31,611 bases of DNA from PSRF01 sp035457105 (GTDB lineage Bacteria > Acidobacteriota > Blastocatellia > Pyrinomonadales > Pyrinomonadaceae). The translations under genes were made by a program, and so were the position numbers. The stretch spans positions 1 through 31,611 of the forward strand of contig DATIBX010000749.1 of the NCBI GenBank assembly GCA_035457105.1, read 5' to 3'. The notes beneath the pieces are model-generated. The model searched no databases, had not been told where the DNA came from, and worked only from the letters and a program-made list of their open reading frames with translations. Shown piece by piece: positions 8,846-17,499 of this stretch. Each line of letters opens with the position of its first letter. Within the stretch, counting starts at the first letter, position 1.

Positions 8846-9769
8846 TTGCAAAATATGCTCGCTATCCCATTCAGGATCTTAATTGTTCTGCTGCTGTTCT
8901 TATCCAGCGTAGCCTTGGCACAAGAGACCAGAAACAACCACAAAGCAGTCGTTGAAGAGGTTGCTCAAAATTCTGAAACTCGAGAACCGTCGAACAACCC
9001 AACCGTCGGCAAGACAACGCCACCAGCCGAGAAAAAATCCGAACCTGTCAACACGACAGCGCCGGCGCCATCCGACGATTCTGAAGGCTGGCACTTTGAA
9101 TCAGCTCCCTATGTCTGGCTGGCAGGAATCGACGGTAATCTCAGGATTAGAAATACCACCGTACAAGTTGACTCAAGCCCGAGTGACTTGCTCGAACAGC
9201 TCGACTTCGCCTTTGCCACCCAATTCGAAGCGGGTAAAGGACGATTCAAAATTATTCTCGATGAAAACTACGTAAATCTTGGCGCAACTGGGACTGGGCC
9301 ACTTGGTCAAGTGACTGATGTACAACCAACTCTGAACATTTTTGAGTTCGGTGGTTCATACGCACCAGTTGTAATCGCCAACAAGGAAGCAACTACCACG
9401 AAACCATTACCTGCTGTGTTTAGTCTCGAGATAATCGGGGGCGGAAGGTATACTCACTTCGGTTTAGGCCTGACAAGACCAAATTTTTCTACTGAAGGAA
9501 GTCGCAACCTCGTTGACGCCTTCATCGGAAACCGCTTCAAAGTTAGACCACACCCTGCAGTCACTCTCATAGGCAAATACACCGTTGGTGGCGGAGGTTC
9601 ACACTTCGCCTGGACAGCTGCTGGTTTGGTTGATCTTCGTTGGAAAAAGAGTTTCTCAGTTTGGGGCGGTTATCAGTTGCTCGATATGGATGCGGATCAA
9701 GCTTCTAACACTATCGGTTTCAACGGACGTCTCAAGGGATTAGTGATGGGAGTCACGCTGTATCGCTAG
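8846..9769 (+). CDS. outer-membrane beta-barrel protein (hypothetical)
   Basis: Translation from TTG 8846 gives 307 residues. A signal peptide (ILIVLLLFLSSVALA, cleaved before QET) is followed by a Pro/Thr/Lys-rich linker of about 55 residues. A barrel-like domain then begins at GWHFESAPYVWLAGIDGNLR. Alternating strands continue to the end, with a terminal aromatic-x pattern (GVTLYR). The order 'W-x-F-x-xxPYxWLxxIDGN ... VDSSPSDLLEQLDFAF ... GKGRFKI' matches a recurrent family of exported barrel proteins that I cannot name more precisely. The role is probably structural or porin-like in the outer membrane. A stem-loop at 9775-9817 directly follows the stop and may end transcription. Confidence 0.8.
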   Translation: MQNMLAIPFRILIVLLLFLSSVALAQETRNNHKAVVEEVAQNSETREPSNNPTVGKTTPPAEKKSEPVNTTAPAPSDDSEGWHFESAPYVWLAGIDGNLRIRNTTVQVDSSPSDLLEQLDFAFATQFEAGKGRFKIILDENYVNLGATGTGPLGQVTDVQPTLNIFEFGGSYAPVVIANKEATTTKPLPAVFSLEIIGGGRYTHFGLGLTRPNFSTEGSRNLVDAFIGNRFKVRPHPAVTLIGKYTVGGGGSHFAWTAAGLVDLRWKKSFSVWGGYQLLDMDADQASNTIGFNGRLKGLVMGVTLYR

Positions 9770-9774
9770 AACGA

Positions 9775-9817
9775 AACTCCGGTCACGTTTCTAGAGGTCT
9801 AGAGCGTTACCGGAGTT
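9775..9817 (+). terminator. stem-loop after the barrel gene
   Basis: AACTCCGGTCACG (9775-9787) pairs with CGTTACCGGAGTT (9805-9817) with one mismatch. The 17-base loop itself contains CTAGAGGTCTAG. No U-run follows, so if it terminates transcription it is not a canonical intrinsic terminator. It may instead protect the mRNA 3' end. Confidence 0.5.
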
Positions 9818-9834
9818 AATTGTGAGAGACAATC

Positions 9835-10629
9835 ATGGACAGCTTTCAGTTGTTTGAGTTTCTTCCTCTCTGGGTAACGTTTCTTGGCACTCTTTCGATT
9901 GTTCTGATATCAATTTGGTCCGGCCTCTACTTTTCGCGGAAGCGTAAAAAACCTGACGACGAAGCAGCTGTCGGTACAGTGGTCAACGCCACGTTGGGTC
10001 TGTTGGCGTTCATCCTGGCCTTCACTTTTGGAATAACGTCAAATCGATTCGATTCACGGAAACAAGCACTGCTCGACGAGATAGCTGCCATTGAAACGAC
10101 TGCTAAACGGGCCGATCTAATTCCTGAATCTCATCGAATGGAGGTGAGGGATTTAATAAAAGGGTACATCGAGCTAAGAATGTCCATACCGCAGAATCGT
10201 GATGAATTGCGCGATCGCATTCGTCAAGCCGAAGACATCCAGCGCCGTTTGTGGTCTCATGCGGCAGCGTTGACCGATGCAGATCTCAAAAATGCAGATA
10301 TTGTCTCGCTATTTGTTGATTCATTGAACGAGATGATGAATTTTCAAACGAGACGTATCACGATAACGTCGTATCACATCCCGATGCTGATCTGGGTTGT
10401 TCTCTTTGGGATAACTAGTATCTCGATGTGTCAGGTGGGATACCTTTTTGGCAAAAGTAGCAGCGTCAATTGGCTCTTGATAGTGGCACTATCACTCGCC
10501 TTTTCCGGCGTGATGATCTTGATCATCGACTTGGATCGGAGCGGAGTAACGACGCGCGGCACTATCCAAGTAAACCAACAACCGATGAAGGATTTATACA
10601 ATCGACTTTATGGAGACGCTCCGCAGTAA
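9835..10629 (+). CDS. DUF4239 / bestrophin-like membrane protein
   Basis: A 264-residue inner-membrane protein. Two hydrophobic segments lie near the N terminus (about residues 10-30 and 48-68). They are followed by the conserved TSNRFDSRKQALLDEI region, a long soluble helical stretch, and two more membrane segments at about 185-205 and 212-232. The arrangement and the motif 'FxxxTxRFDxRRxxVxxEAxAIxTT' are those of the DUF4239 family, which NCBI labels bestrophin-like. Bestrophins are anion channels, but transport by this bacterial family is not demonstrated to my knowledge. The ATG at 9835 is preceded by GAGAG held between ATTGT and ACAAT (9819-9833), so a small hairpin may cover the ribosome binding site. 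Confidence 0.85.
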   Translation: MDSFQLFEFLPLWVTFLGTLSIVLISIWSGLYFSRKRKKPDDEAAVGTVVNATLGLLAFILAFTFGITSNRFDSRKQALLDEIAAIETTAKRADLIPESHRMEVRDLIKGYIELRMSIPQNRDELRDRIRQAEDIQRRLWSHAAALTDADLKNADIVSLFVDSLNEMMNFQTRRITITSYHIPMLIWVVLFGITSISMCQVGYLFGKSSSVNWLLIVALSLAFSGVMILIIDLDRSGVTTRGTIQVNQQPMKDLYNRLYGDAPQ

Positions 10630-10924
10630 ACACGCCCTCCGTGAACCATAACCACTTTTCGCCATCCGCCTTTTGCACTCAAACGCAGCCGCGTTCGATT
10701 CGCCGAAGTGGGCGATATTCTGTAAAAAGGACTTGAGCCACCCACACGGCCTCGAGTTGCCCACATGTGTTGTTAGCGTTGCACAATCTATGGGTGCTTG
10801 AACAATTCGCTGGTCCCGGGCCAGACATCCCAAATTGGAGTTGTTGCTTCATAGATACATCTCGTTTTAATCAGTGGTAGCCAAGACACACACATAGCTC
10901 TAAGAGGGTCAATCAGGGGGCCTC
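10630..10924. other. intergenic region before the secreted pair
   Basis: About 295 bases without a convincing gene on either strand; the ORFs of 79-88 codons running through it overlap real genes and look like shadows. The promoter of the downstream two-gene unit is expected here. No inverted repeat or known regulatory element was recognised. Confidence 0.4.
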
Positions 10925-11998
10925 GTGCGAATCACAGTCTGCATGATATTTGCGCTCGTGTTATTTGCTGCTTCTGGCAACGTGGTTCGAGGTGCGCGGA
11001 CCGAGTCTTTGGATGAAAAGCTCGTAACTGCGACCGAATACGTGCCGGCAGCGACTGCACCCGTAGACCAGTTAATTGAAGTCGCTCGCAGATTTAAAAT
11101 CCCAATGGGAATAGAGTGGATCGACACTGGCGCCGCAACACGCGATAAAACCATGGCTTCAGCGAAGCGCTCTGTGAGGGAACTGATCGAGGAGATCGTG
11201 GGGGTATCTCCTACCCATCGAATTGAAGTTGTGGATGGCCTTGTTCACATTTATTCGCCTGCTGCGGCTGTGCATCCGTTTAATTTCTTAAACATTCGTC
11301 TGAACAACTACTCTGTTGCAAATGGAGATTTGTTTGCAGCAGAGGACCAGTTGCGATGGGCTATCCGATTCACACTTGAACCTGAAAAGTATCGGAACGG
11401 TTATGCGGGTGGTTATGGTCACGGCGCGAACGAAGTCTTTCAAACCCCAAAGTTCAGTCTCTCGGGTTCAGATCTCACGATCCGGGAAGTCCTTAACCGG
11501 ATAACCTCGGCCCAGGGAAACGCACTTTGGATTGCGACAATCAAGGGTGTTGACCTGGAGGGCGACAGAATGCGCTGGAGGCAGAAAAATTTAGAGGGCG
11601 AAGATTTCCCGATTACATCTGCGTGGCGGTTTCTTCCTTTGGCGGGAATTGCGGAATTGGCGAAGGACCACCTCGCGATAGACTTGATGACAGCGGATCT
11701 GCTGGACCAGCGTATGGCGACAATTCCCGTAATGTTTGATGCGGGTTTGAACGAGAATTCGGTTGGGACGACTGACGGAGTCTCATCTGAGGTTAGTTCG
11801 TACAGTTGTGGGGCGAGCATCGAAAAGATTGGCAAAGACTCTATTACTATTTCAGTCAATCTCAAAGTTAAGCGCAAAGGCGAGCTGGAATTTAACGTGG
11901 AGAAGACGCTTCAGGTGTACAAGAATCGTATTACCGAAGTTTGGCCTGAGCCTAGAACCAGAATCCGAGCCTATTTCGAACGTGAAGAGAAGCCTTAA
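10925..11998 (+). CDS. secreted hypothetical protein with STN-like N-terminal domain
   Basis: A 357-residue exported protein. The GTG start at 10925 follows AGGGGG by four bases, and the signal peptide covers about residues 1-24 (MIFALVLFAASGNVVRGA). After it, APVDQLIEVARRFKIPMGIE and ELIEEIVGVSPTHRIEVVDG ... VHIYSP look like an STN-type (secretin/TonB short N-terminal) domain, which typically handles protein or ligand docking in the periplasm. The central part has FNFLNIRLNNYSV and LTIREVLNRITSAQGNALW, apparently a second copy of the same fold. The C-terminal ~100 residues are beta-rich. Only 12 bases separate it from the next gene, so the two are probably one operon. No specific function is known to me. 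Confidence 0.78.
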   Translation: MRITVCMIFALVLFAASGNVVRGARTESLDEKLVTATEYVPAATAPVDQLIEVARRFKIPMGIEWIDTGAATRDKTMASAKRSVRELIEEIVGVSPTHRIEVVDGLVHIYSPAAAVHPFNFLNIRLNNYSVANGDLFAAEDQLRWAIRFTLEPEKYRNGYAGGYGHGANEVFQTPKFSLSGSDLTIREVLNRITSAQGNALWIATIKGVDLEGDRMRWRQKNLEGEDFPITSAWRFLPLAGIAELAKDHLAIDLMTADLLDQRMATIPVMFDAGLNENSVGTTDGVSSEVSSYSCGASIEKIGKDSITISVNLKVKRKGELEFNVEKTLQVYKNRITEVWPEPRTRIRAYFEREEKP

Positions 11999-12010
11999 AA
12001 GGTCTCTATT

Positions 12011-12766
12011 ATGGGAATGTGTATGCGATATAGATTCAAATTCGTTTTGTTTCTTAGCTTGCTGATTCTTTCGGCAAGCACGTCACGAGCTCAATTTTTT
12101 TCTAGCGAAAGTATCCAAATTCAATTTGCGCCCACAAAAGTTCCAGACGGTGTGACGTGGTCCCCGTCCGTCTCACTAAAAGACGGTGGATTATCCGCAG
12201 AAGAATTGCCACCAAACATGGCGGCCGAGGTGTGGGTTCAGTCTCAACCAATTTCGGCTGGAATGTCATGGCGCCCGCCAACGTCCGCTACGGTGAGATT
12301 AGAGGTTGAAGCTGGAGCTAAGGATTTCACTTACCTCCGGGCTTACTTTCGCTACGGTTGCGACCGCGCGCATTGGTCGACGTGGTACAACTTACGGTCG
12401 CAAAATCCTCCAGATGGTATTAGTGCAACTGTCTATGAAAGTAATCTGGACATACCTCGTCTGGCCCAAGTCGCATATGCTTCAAAGATGCATGATTGGT
12501 GGCAGACAAATCCCCCGTGGAGTTCGGATGAGCATGACCTGTGCGTCTGGATAACCAACCAAGATCCTGATTTCTTTTCACGCGAATTTCCATTCATTGG
12601 CTACATACAGGTGAGGATTGAAGGAGAAACGAGAGGGCTGCAACTCAAGTCTCTGGCAGTAAAGGTGAATTCAGCTGTAAGCGGATTAACGACATTGAGT
12701 AGTGGTCGAACGCGATCTACGACCGGGGAAAAGTGGTTTTTCGAGGTAAGTAAAGTTAAGAAATGA
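12011..12766 (+). CDS. secreted hypothetical protein, partner of the upstream gene
   Basis: A 251-residue protein with a clear signal peptide (FVLFLSLLILSASTSRAQ, cleavage near residue 27). ATG 12011 has AAAGG 8 bases upstream; a second ATG at 12023 is also possible. The mature protein is beta-rich with many aromatic residues (WSTWYNL, MHDWWQTNPPW, FFSREFPFIGYIQVRIEGE), suggesting a jelly-roll or carbohydrate-binding-like sandwich. I cannot assign it to a family. Its 12-base gap from the preceding secreted gene implies co-expression and perhaps a shared envelope complex. Palindromic element A lies 72 bases downstream. Confidence 0.75.
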   Translation: MGMCMRYRFKFVLFLSLLILSASTSRAQFFSSESIQIQFAPTKVPDGVTWSPSVSLKDGGLSAEELPPNMAAEVWVQSQPISAGMSWRPPTSATVRLEVEAGAKDFTYLRAYFRYGCDRAHWSTWYNLRSQNPPDGISATVYESNLDIPRLAQVAYASKMHDWWQTNPPWSSDEHDLCVWITNQDPDFFSREFPFIGYIQVRIEGETRGLQLKSLAVKVNSAVSGLTTLSSGRTRSTTGEKWFFEVSKVKK

Positions 12767-12837
12767 GAAGGTCGGGTCTCTAATTGAACCTGCGCAGCAG
12801 AGCCGGCGAAGGGATCGGCTTGGACCGATATGTGAAC

Positions 12838-12934
12838 TTCTCTGTGCCGCCTCGTGCTTTTTGTGAGTCTGTTGTCTCCATTTCTAAGACTAACCACCAC
12901 GGAGACACCGAGAACACAAAGGTTGCACGGAGAA
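12838..12934. repeat. palindromic intergenic element, copy A (degenerate left arm)
   Basis: The right arm (ACCACGGAGACACCGAGAAC and on to GCACGGAGAA, 12894-12934) is nearly identical to the right arm of copy C. The left arm, from TTCTCTGTGCCGCCTC at 12838, is clearly related but decayed. It sits between the 3' ends of two convergent genes. Confidence 0.85.
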
Positions 12935-12994
12935 ATACACTCGAAATACTTATTCGTTACTAATCTTTACGACAGTGTGAGAGGGACTAGAACG

Positions 12995-13591
12995 TTAGGG
13001 TGTTGTTTCTTTTTCCGCGAGCAACTGCTGAATCAGTTGCTCGGCTTTGTCGTAGTCACCTTCTCCTACTCGCATCCAGCGAATTCTTCCTTGCTTATCT
13101 AGCAGAAAGACGGTGGGCCAGGCTTCTACCTTGTAATCGGTCCATGTTTTGTAGTCGTTATCTGTAACGATGGGATACCGAATCCCCAACGACGATACTG
13201 CTCGACGCAAGTGTTCTACGTTTCTTTCCTCATCGAACTCGGGTGAGTGTACGCCAATGATAGTAAGGCCTTTGTCTCGGTAGCGGTCATCCCAGCTCTT
13301 AACGAAAGGCAAGGTGTTACGACAGTTGTAGCAGCCGAAAGTCCAGAACTCGATCAGGACGACCCGACCGCGCAACTCACCGAGTTTAAGCGGTTCTGAG
13401 TTTATCCACTCGCCCAAGGCCAGTTCAGGACCGGCGGCAGCTGACTCGGAACTTTTATATTCAACGTTGCTTCGAAACGGTCTCAGCAATTCCTTTGTGA
13501 AGCCCGTAGCATGGACTGATCCCGCCACGATAACGATACCCACAACAATTCCAATTAAGAGGTTCTGTTGTCTTTCAAAAAATACTTTCAT
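12995..13591 (-). CDS. membrane-anchored thioredoxin-fold protein (TlpA/DipZ-C type)
   Basis: A 198-residue protein with an N-terminal membrane anchor (about residues 11-30, LLIGIVVGIVIVAGSVHA) and a periplasmic thioredoxin domain from about residue 57. The redox site is FWTFGCYNCRNTLP with Cys87 and Cys90, and the cis-proline is in EAWPTVFLLD (Pro159). The 'FWTFxCxNCxxTLP' form is typical of the thioredoxin domains of the DipZ and TlpA-like group rather than plain thioredoxin. It likely reduces or oxidises disulfides of exported proteins. AAGGA precedes the ATG at 13591. There is no adjacent CcdA-like partner, so its electron source is not visible here. Confidence 0.9.
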   Translation of the reverse strand: MKVFFERQQNLLIGIVVGIVIVAGSVHATGFTKELLRPFRSNVEYKSSESAAAGPELALGEWINSEPLKLGELRGRVVLIEFWTFGCYNCRNTLPFVKSWDDRYRDKGLTIIGVHSPEFDEERNVEHLRRAVSSLGIRYPIVTDNDYKTWTDYKVEAWPTVFLLDKQGRIRWMRVGEGDYDKAEQLIQQLLAEKETTP

Positions 13592-13712
13592 AACTTCCTT
13601 AACCCATCAGACCAGTCAATGTATAATTACTTTCCTTTTATATACGTTCACCATCAAAAATCGGATTTATACGGAGATGGTTTATCATCGAGTTCTACTT
13701 ATGACTTCGATA

Positions 13713-13824
13713 AGTACAGTACCGCGGGCGCAGCGACCGGAGGGTACACTCTACTAATAAACGCCTGAATCCAAGGCCCAAAGTTGAGTATCTCATCCGG
13801 TCGCTGCGCTCGCGGTACCGTACC
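13713..13824. repeat. REP-like inverted repeat
   Basis: AGTACCGCGGGCGCAGCGAC (from 13717; arm 13713-13741) and its complement GTCGCTGCGCTCGCGGTAC (arm 13796-13824) match apart from about three bases over 29 positions. They are separated by 54 bases of unrelated sequence. The GCG-AGCG-CAGCGACCGG type of arm resembles REP/BIME sequences, which are often mobilised by RAYT transposases. It lies just before the ribosome binding site of the small membrane protein gene. Confidence 0.7.
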
Positions 13825-13851
13825 TAACAGATCCAAACGAGGAGAAAACAA

Positions 13852-14082
13852 ATGGGCAAAGTAGTGTTAATTCTGGGTATTCTCGGAATCCTGCTTGGAG
13901 GCTCCATTTTTGTGATTTCGTTACTGCTACCCGTCATCACCGACGGGCGAACGAGTTGGGAAGAAGCTATGATTGGGATTATTCCCGGCGCTCTGATCTT
14001 GTCGCTCTCATTTCTTCTCGCGATAGCCGGAGTGATCGTTATCTTGATGAAAAGGAAGAAAACGGTCACCAGCTCGCAGTGA
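13852..14082 (+). CDS. small two-helix membrane protein
   Basis: A 76-residue protein with two hydrophobic helices (about residues 4-28, VVLILGILGILLGGSIFVIS, and 43-66, IIPGALILSLSFLLAIAG). They are joined by a short loop, and the protein ends in a basic tail (MKRKKTVTSSQ). GAGGAG lies about 9 bases upstream of ATG 13852, which supports translation. The composition is that of a genuine integral membrane peptide. No family is recognised. It is convergent with the ADOP permease gene, which ends 40 bases downstream. Confidence 0.65.
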   Translation: MGKVVLILGILGILLGGSIFVISLLLPVITDGRTSWEEAMIGIIPGALILSLSFLLAIAGVIVILMKRKKTVTSSQ

Positions 14083-14087
14083 CAGAC

Positions 14088-14110
14088 ATCCACGAATTCA
14101 CACGAAGTTA
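14088..14110. repeat. single-arm remnant of the CGTGTGA-type repeat
   Basis: ATCCACGAATTCACACGAAG matches one arm of the palindrome at 469-560 in most positions. The opposing arm is missing, so this looks like a relic in the 40-base gap between two convergent genes. Confidence 0.4.
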
Positions 14111-14122
14111 AGCGGTCTAGTG

Positions 14123-16549
14123 TTATTCAGATCTCAGGGCGTTCATCGGATCAACGCGGCTAGCTCGCCACGCAGGCAAGAGACTAGCGAGCAAAGCGGC
14201 AGCTAGCAAAACAAACGCAACGGCGCCGAATGCCACCATGTCAAAAGCTGGGACACCGTAAAGAGTTGACTGCATCAATCGTCCCACGACATAGGCACCA
14301 ACTAGTCCGATTAATGAACCGATCACCGCCAGTATGGCTCCCTCTTTCAAAACCAAGTGCAACACTCTTGAGCGTTGCGCACCTAGCGCCATGCGAACAC
14401 CGAATTCCTGTGTCCGCTGGGCCACCCCAAACGCCATCACGCCGTAGACACCGACAACCGCGAGCAACAGAGCTGCCGCCGCAAAGCCGCCGAATAGCGC
14501 GAGTGCAAAGCGATCCGGTGCTAACTGCTCAATAAGAATGTCATCCATTGTTTGTACGCCGGCCAGGGGCAGGTCCGGCTCTACCGAGTTGACTGCCGCC
14601 GCCAGACTCTTCGTCATTGCAGTGGGGTCACCCTGAGTTCTGACAACAACCGCGACTCCCGGAAAAGGCATTTGCCAGAATGGCACATCGATCTCGGGAT
14701 GCTCATCTCGCAGTCCATCGTTTCGAACGGTGTGAAAGACGCCAACTATTTGCCACTCAATTTCCGGGCCAACCTTACCTGGTGGTATCACCTCATTAAC
14801 TGCAACTCTTTGCCCAATCGGATCTACACCAGCAAAATATGTGCGGGCCATGTTCTCGTTTATCATCGCTACTCGTACACTATTGCTGGTATCATGCTCA
14901 TCAAAACTCCGTCCTTTAACAACGCGGATTCCGAGCGTCTCGTGGTAACCCGCTGAGACCAATTGGAAACCGGCCGCAGGAAGAGCGGAAGGATCAATCG
15001 GCGGACCACCGACAATACGAAACCCCATCCCGAACCCGGTCCCTCTCGTTGGTATTCCCGAAGTCAGTGCTGCACTCTTGACTCCTGGCACAGAGCCAAT
15101 TCGGTCGAGCATCTGCCGATAGTATGGTGCGATTTTCTCAATGTCAGAAAACCGTTCTGAAGAGACCGGTAATTGAAAGGTGAGCACGTGATCCGCCTTT
15201 ACTCCCAGATCGACGCGTGTCAAATTCCAGAAGCTCTTCAACGTCAAGCTGCCAGCTGCAAGCGTTGTTAAAGCCAGCGCAAATTCTGCTACCACCAATG
15301 CCCTTCTAAGACCACGTTTTACTGTTGCGGTGTTAGCTCGTCCGCCCTGCTTGAGAACCTCGTTTAGATCCACGCGGGTTGCCTGCCACGCTGGTACAGA
15401 ACCAAAGATCAGACCCGCGATCGCGGTCGCTACAATGGTGAAGAGCAGAACAGGCATACTGATTCTGATATTCGCTTCTATCGGAAGTAGATTAATCGGT
15501 AGCATCACAACGATCGCATCTATCAGGAACCTGGCAAGGAGAACCCCGAGGACGCCTCCAACAACCGACAGCATCAGGCTTTCAGTCATTAGTTCGCCGA
15601 AAATTCGTGTTCTGGTTGCGCCAAGAGCTGCTCGCAAGCCAACTTCACGCCGTCGACTGGTGCCTCGAGCCAACAAGAGATTGGCGACGTTAACGCAGGC
15701 GATCAGCAGCAAGAACCCAACCGCCCCCTGGAGTAACCAAAGTCTTCTTTGTGTGGTATCTGGAAGAAAATTCAGATGTAAAGGCTCAACGCTGATGCCC
15801 CAGTTTGTGTTTGACTTGGGAAACTCCTGCGCGAGTTGTGCGGCGATGTTGTTCATCTCAGCTTGAGCCTGCTCTCGGGTTACCCCTTCCTTAAGTCGGC
15901 CCATCACTAGTATTGAGTGGTTGTCGTGATTGATCTGATCCGGTTTGAACGCGAGCGGCACAGTCACTTGAGCATTGCCACGATCCGCGGAACCGGGAGC
16001 AAGGACTCCCACTACCGTGTAAGGACTACCGTTCATTCGTATCTGTTTGCCGACGATGTTGGGGTCTGCTCCGAAATGAGTACTCCACAGACGATGCGTG
16101 AGGATTACAACCTGATCGGTGCCTGGCTGACCTTCTTCAGGAACAAAATCGCGTCCCAGGAACATCGGAGATCCCAACATGTCATTAAAGCCAGGGGTCC
16201 AAGCCGTTCCCTGCACCTGTTCGGGACGATCGTTAGTAGCGAGGTTGAATGATCCGGCACCACCCCACGCTTGCATCCCTTGAAAGGAATTATTGCGACG
16301 CTTCCAGTCCAGGTAGTCGCCTGGCGAAACGACATTTCGGCCACCCCCCGGTTGTGACCAAAGCATCACAAGTTGGTCTGGTTTCGGATATGGCATTGGC
16401 TCAAAGAGCGTGGAATAGAGAACACTAAAGATGGCTGTGCTCGTTCCGATACCGAGTGCGATAGTTAAGACTACTGTCGCGGTGAAGCCAGGTTTCTTCA
16501 ATAAGGTGCGCACGCTGTAACTAATGTTTTGCTTAAGAGTAGCGAACAT
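14123..16549 (-). CDS. ADOP-type ABC permease (MacB/FtsX family)
   Basis: An 808-residue inner-membrane protein read from ATG 16549. The order is: first membrane helix (about residues 19-45, ATVVLTIALGIGTSTAIFSV), a MacB-like periplasmic domain, FtsX helices at about 270-400, a second helix and periplasmic domain, then C-terminal FtsX helices ending in the typical SRVDPMNALR. This duplicated form is the 'acidobacterial duplicated orphan permease' (ADOP) group, usually encoded without its ATPase, as here. Relatives export or move lipids, peptides or macrolides using a MacB-like ATPase. An upstream frame extends to 16687 but lacks a ribosome binding site. The short N terminus lacks the cytoplasmic helical region found in many ADOPs. 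Confidence 0.93.
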   Translation of the reverse strand: MFATLKQNISYSVRTLLKKPGFTATVVLTIALGIGTSTAIFSVLYSTLFEPMPYPKPDQLVMLWSQPGGGRNVVSPGDYLDWKRRNNSFQGMQAWGGAGSFNLATNDRPEQVQGTAWTPGFNDMLGSPMFLGRDFVPEEGQPGTDQVVILTHRLWSTHFGADPNIVGKQIRMNGSPYTVVGVLAPGSADRGNAQVTVPLAFKPDQINHDNHSILVMGRLKEGVTREQAQAEMNNIAAQLAQEFPKSNTNWGISVEPLHLNFLPDTTQRRLWLLQGAVGFLLLIACVNVANLLLARGTSRRREVGLRAALGATRTRIFGELMTESLMLSVVGGVLGVLLARFLIDAIVVMLPINLLPIEANIRISMPVLLFTIVATAIAGLIFGSVPAWQATRVDLNEVLKQGGRANTATVKRGLRRALVVAEFALALTTLAAGSLTLKSFWNLTRVDLGVKADHVLTFQLPVSSERFSDIEKIAPYYRQMLDRIGSVPGVKSAALTSGIPTRGTGFGMGFRIVGGPPIDPSALPAAGFQLVSAGYHETLGIRVVKGRSFDEHDTSNSVRVAMINENMARTYFAGVDPIGQRVAVNEVIPPGKVGPEIEWQIVGVFHTVRNDGLRDEHPEIDVPFWQMPFPGVAVVVRTQGDPTAMTKSLAAAVNSVEPDLPLAGVQTMDDILIEQLAPDRFALALFGGFAAAALLLAVVGVYGVMAFGVAQRTQEFGVRMALGAQRSRVLHLVLKEGAILAVIGSLIGLVGAYVVGRLMQSTLYGVPAFDMVAFGAVAFVLLAAALLASLLPAWRASRVDPMNALRSE

Positions 16550-16932
16550 AAGGAGCCTCCTTATTTCCGACTGCAGATTGTGATAAGTCTGGGTGAAGGG
16601 GCGATTTTGCGAGACATTTCGGACAACACCAACGAAAGTCTCACACGGATTATGCAGCTCCAGTTTCAGAGACAAGTCAAGGACCATGCCATTGTTTAGT
16701 TGAGCACTAGCACTTCAGAGAGACTGGACAGAAATCCTTCCTTATCTCAGCAATTTTGCACGAATTGCGACTGCTCCACCTTGACGAGCCTTGGCAATGG
16801 TCATTCTAGAAGCTCGCTGACGTGCGCGCTTGCGGGATTTGCCAATCCCACTTTCGAACGACTTCATTCGAAATATCGTGCTGATTGTTAATTTTTGCGT
16901 AGGCTGTTTTGGCGTGAGGTACCTATTAGTTC
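16550..16932. other. intergenic region upstream of the ADOP gene
   Basis: These 383 bases separate two minus-strand genes and should hold the ADOP promoter. ORFs of 63-73 codons on the plus strand have no supporting signals. A short palindrome (TTTCGA at 16852-16857, TCGAAA at 16868-16873) is the only structure noted. No known regulatory element is recognised. Confidence 0.4.
16556..16560 (-). promoter_or_regulatory. Shine-Dalgarno deciding the ADOP start
   Basis: GGAGG on the minus strand, 6 bases before ATG 16549, fixes the ADOP start at MFATLKQN. This excludes the 46-codon upstream extension, which is polar and has no family resemblance. Confidence 0.75.
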
Positions 16933-17490
16933 TCAGACTCTTAGCGAGGCGCGGAAGCCTCGGGCGGCGTAATAAGAGTCGGCGCCATTGTGATAAACGA
17001 AGACATTCCCGTAGCGAAAATCACAAAAGAGGGCGCCTCCTAGTTTTCTAATATCAGCAGGTGTTACAACCCAGCTCGACGTTTTTGAATCAAAATTTCC
17101 AAGTTTCTGCAATGCTCGATATTGTTCTTCCGATAAGAGTTCAACACCCATAGCAGCCGCCATATCAACCGCACTATTTGCTGGTTTATGTTCTTTCCTT
17201 GCGTCAAGTGCCGCGCGGTCGTAACAGAGACTTCTGCGGCCTTTAGGACTTTCCGCGGAACAATCATTAAAGATGTACTCGCCCGTCTTCTTATCAAACC
17301 CGACAACGTCCGGCTCACCGTCAGTTCTTTCCATTTCACTAAGCGACCACAGTTTTTCTGTCTTGGCTTCCAACCTCGCTTGCACGCTGGCCCATTCAAG
17401 ACCTTTATGACGCTTCATGTTTTTCTCAAAACGCGCTTTTAATGCTCCGAGAAGTTCTTCACGGTGTTTTGTTGATAATTCCTTTTTCAT
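16933..17490 (-). CDS. DUF4256 family protein
   Basis: A 185-residue soluble protein that appears to be full length for the DUF4256 family. Conserved stretches are LLGALKARFEKNMKRHKGLE, EKLWSLSEMERTDGEPDVVG, EYIFNDCSAESPKGRRSLCY and VFVYHNGADSYYAARGFRAS. The function of the family is unknown; Asp/Glu/His/Tyr-rich patches suggest possible metal or ligand binding. It is the last gene of the ArsR operon. Its GAGGA ribosome binding site sits in the 9-base gap after the DoxX stop. Members are often found beside ArsR/SRPBCC genes, which fits this context. Confidence 0.9.
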   Translation of the reverse strand: MKKELSTKHREELLGALKARFEKNMKRHKGLEWASVQARLEAKTEKLWSLSEMERTDGEPDVVGFDKKTGEYIFNDCSAESPKGRRSLCYDRAALDARKEHKPANSAVDMAAAMGVELLSEEQYRALQKLGNFDSKTSSWVVTPADIRKLGGALFCDFRYGNVFVYHNGADSYYAARGFRASLRV

Positions 17491-17499
17491 TCTATTCCT

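Noticed and set aside
14123..16549. Complete MacAB-type efflux system
   Set aside because: No membrane-fusion protein or ATPase gene adjoins the permease. The only ABC ATPase in the window lies 11 kb away in a different operon.
16550..16687. 46-codon N-terminal extension of the ADOP permease
   Set aside because: The extension is polar, shows no family resemblance and has no ribosome binding site. A strong GGAGG precedes ATG 16549.
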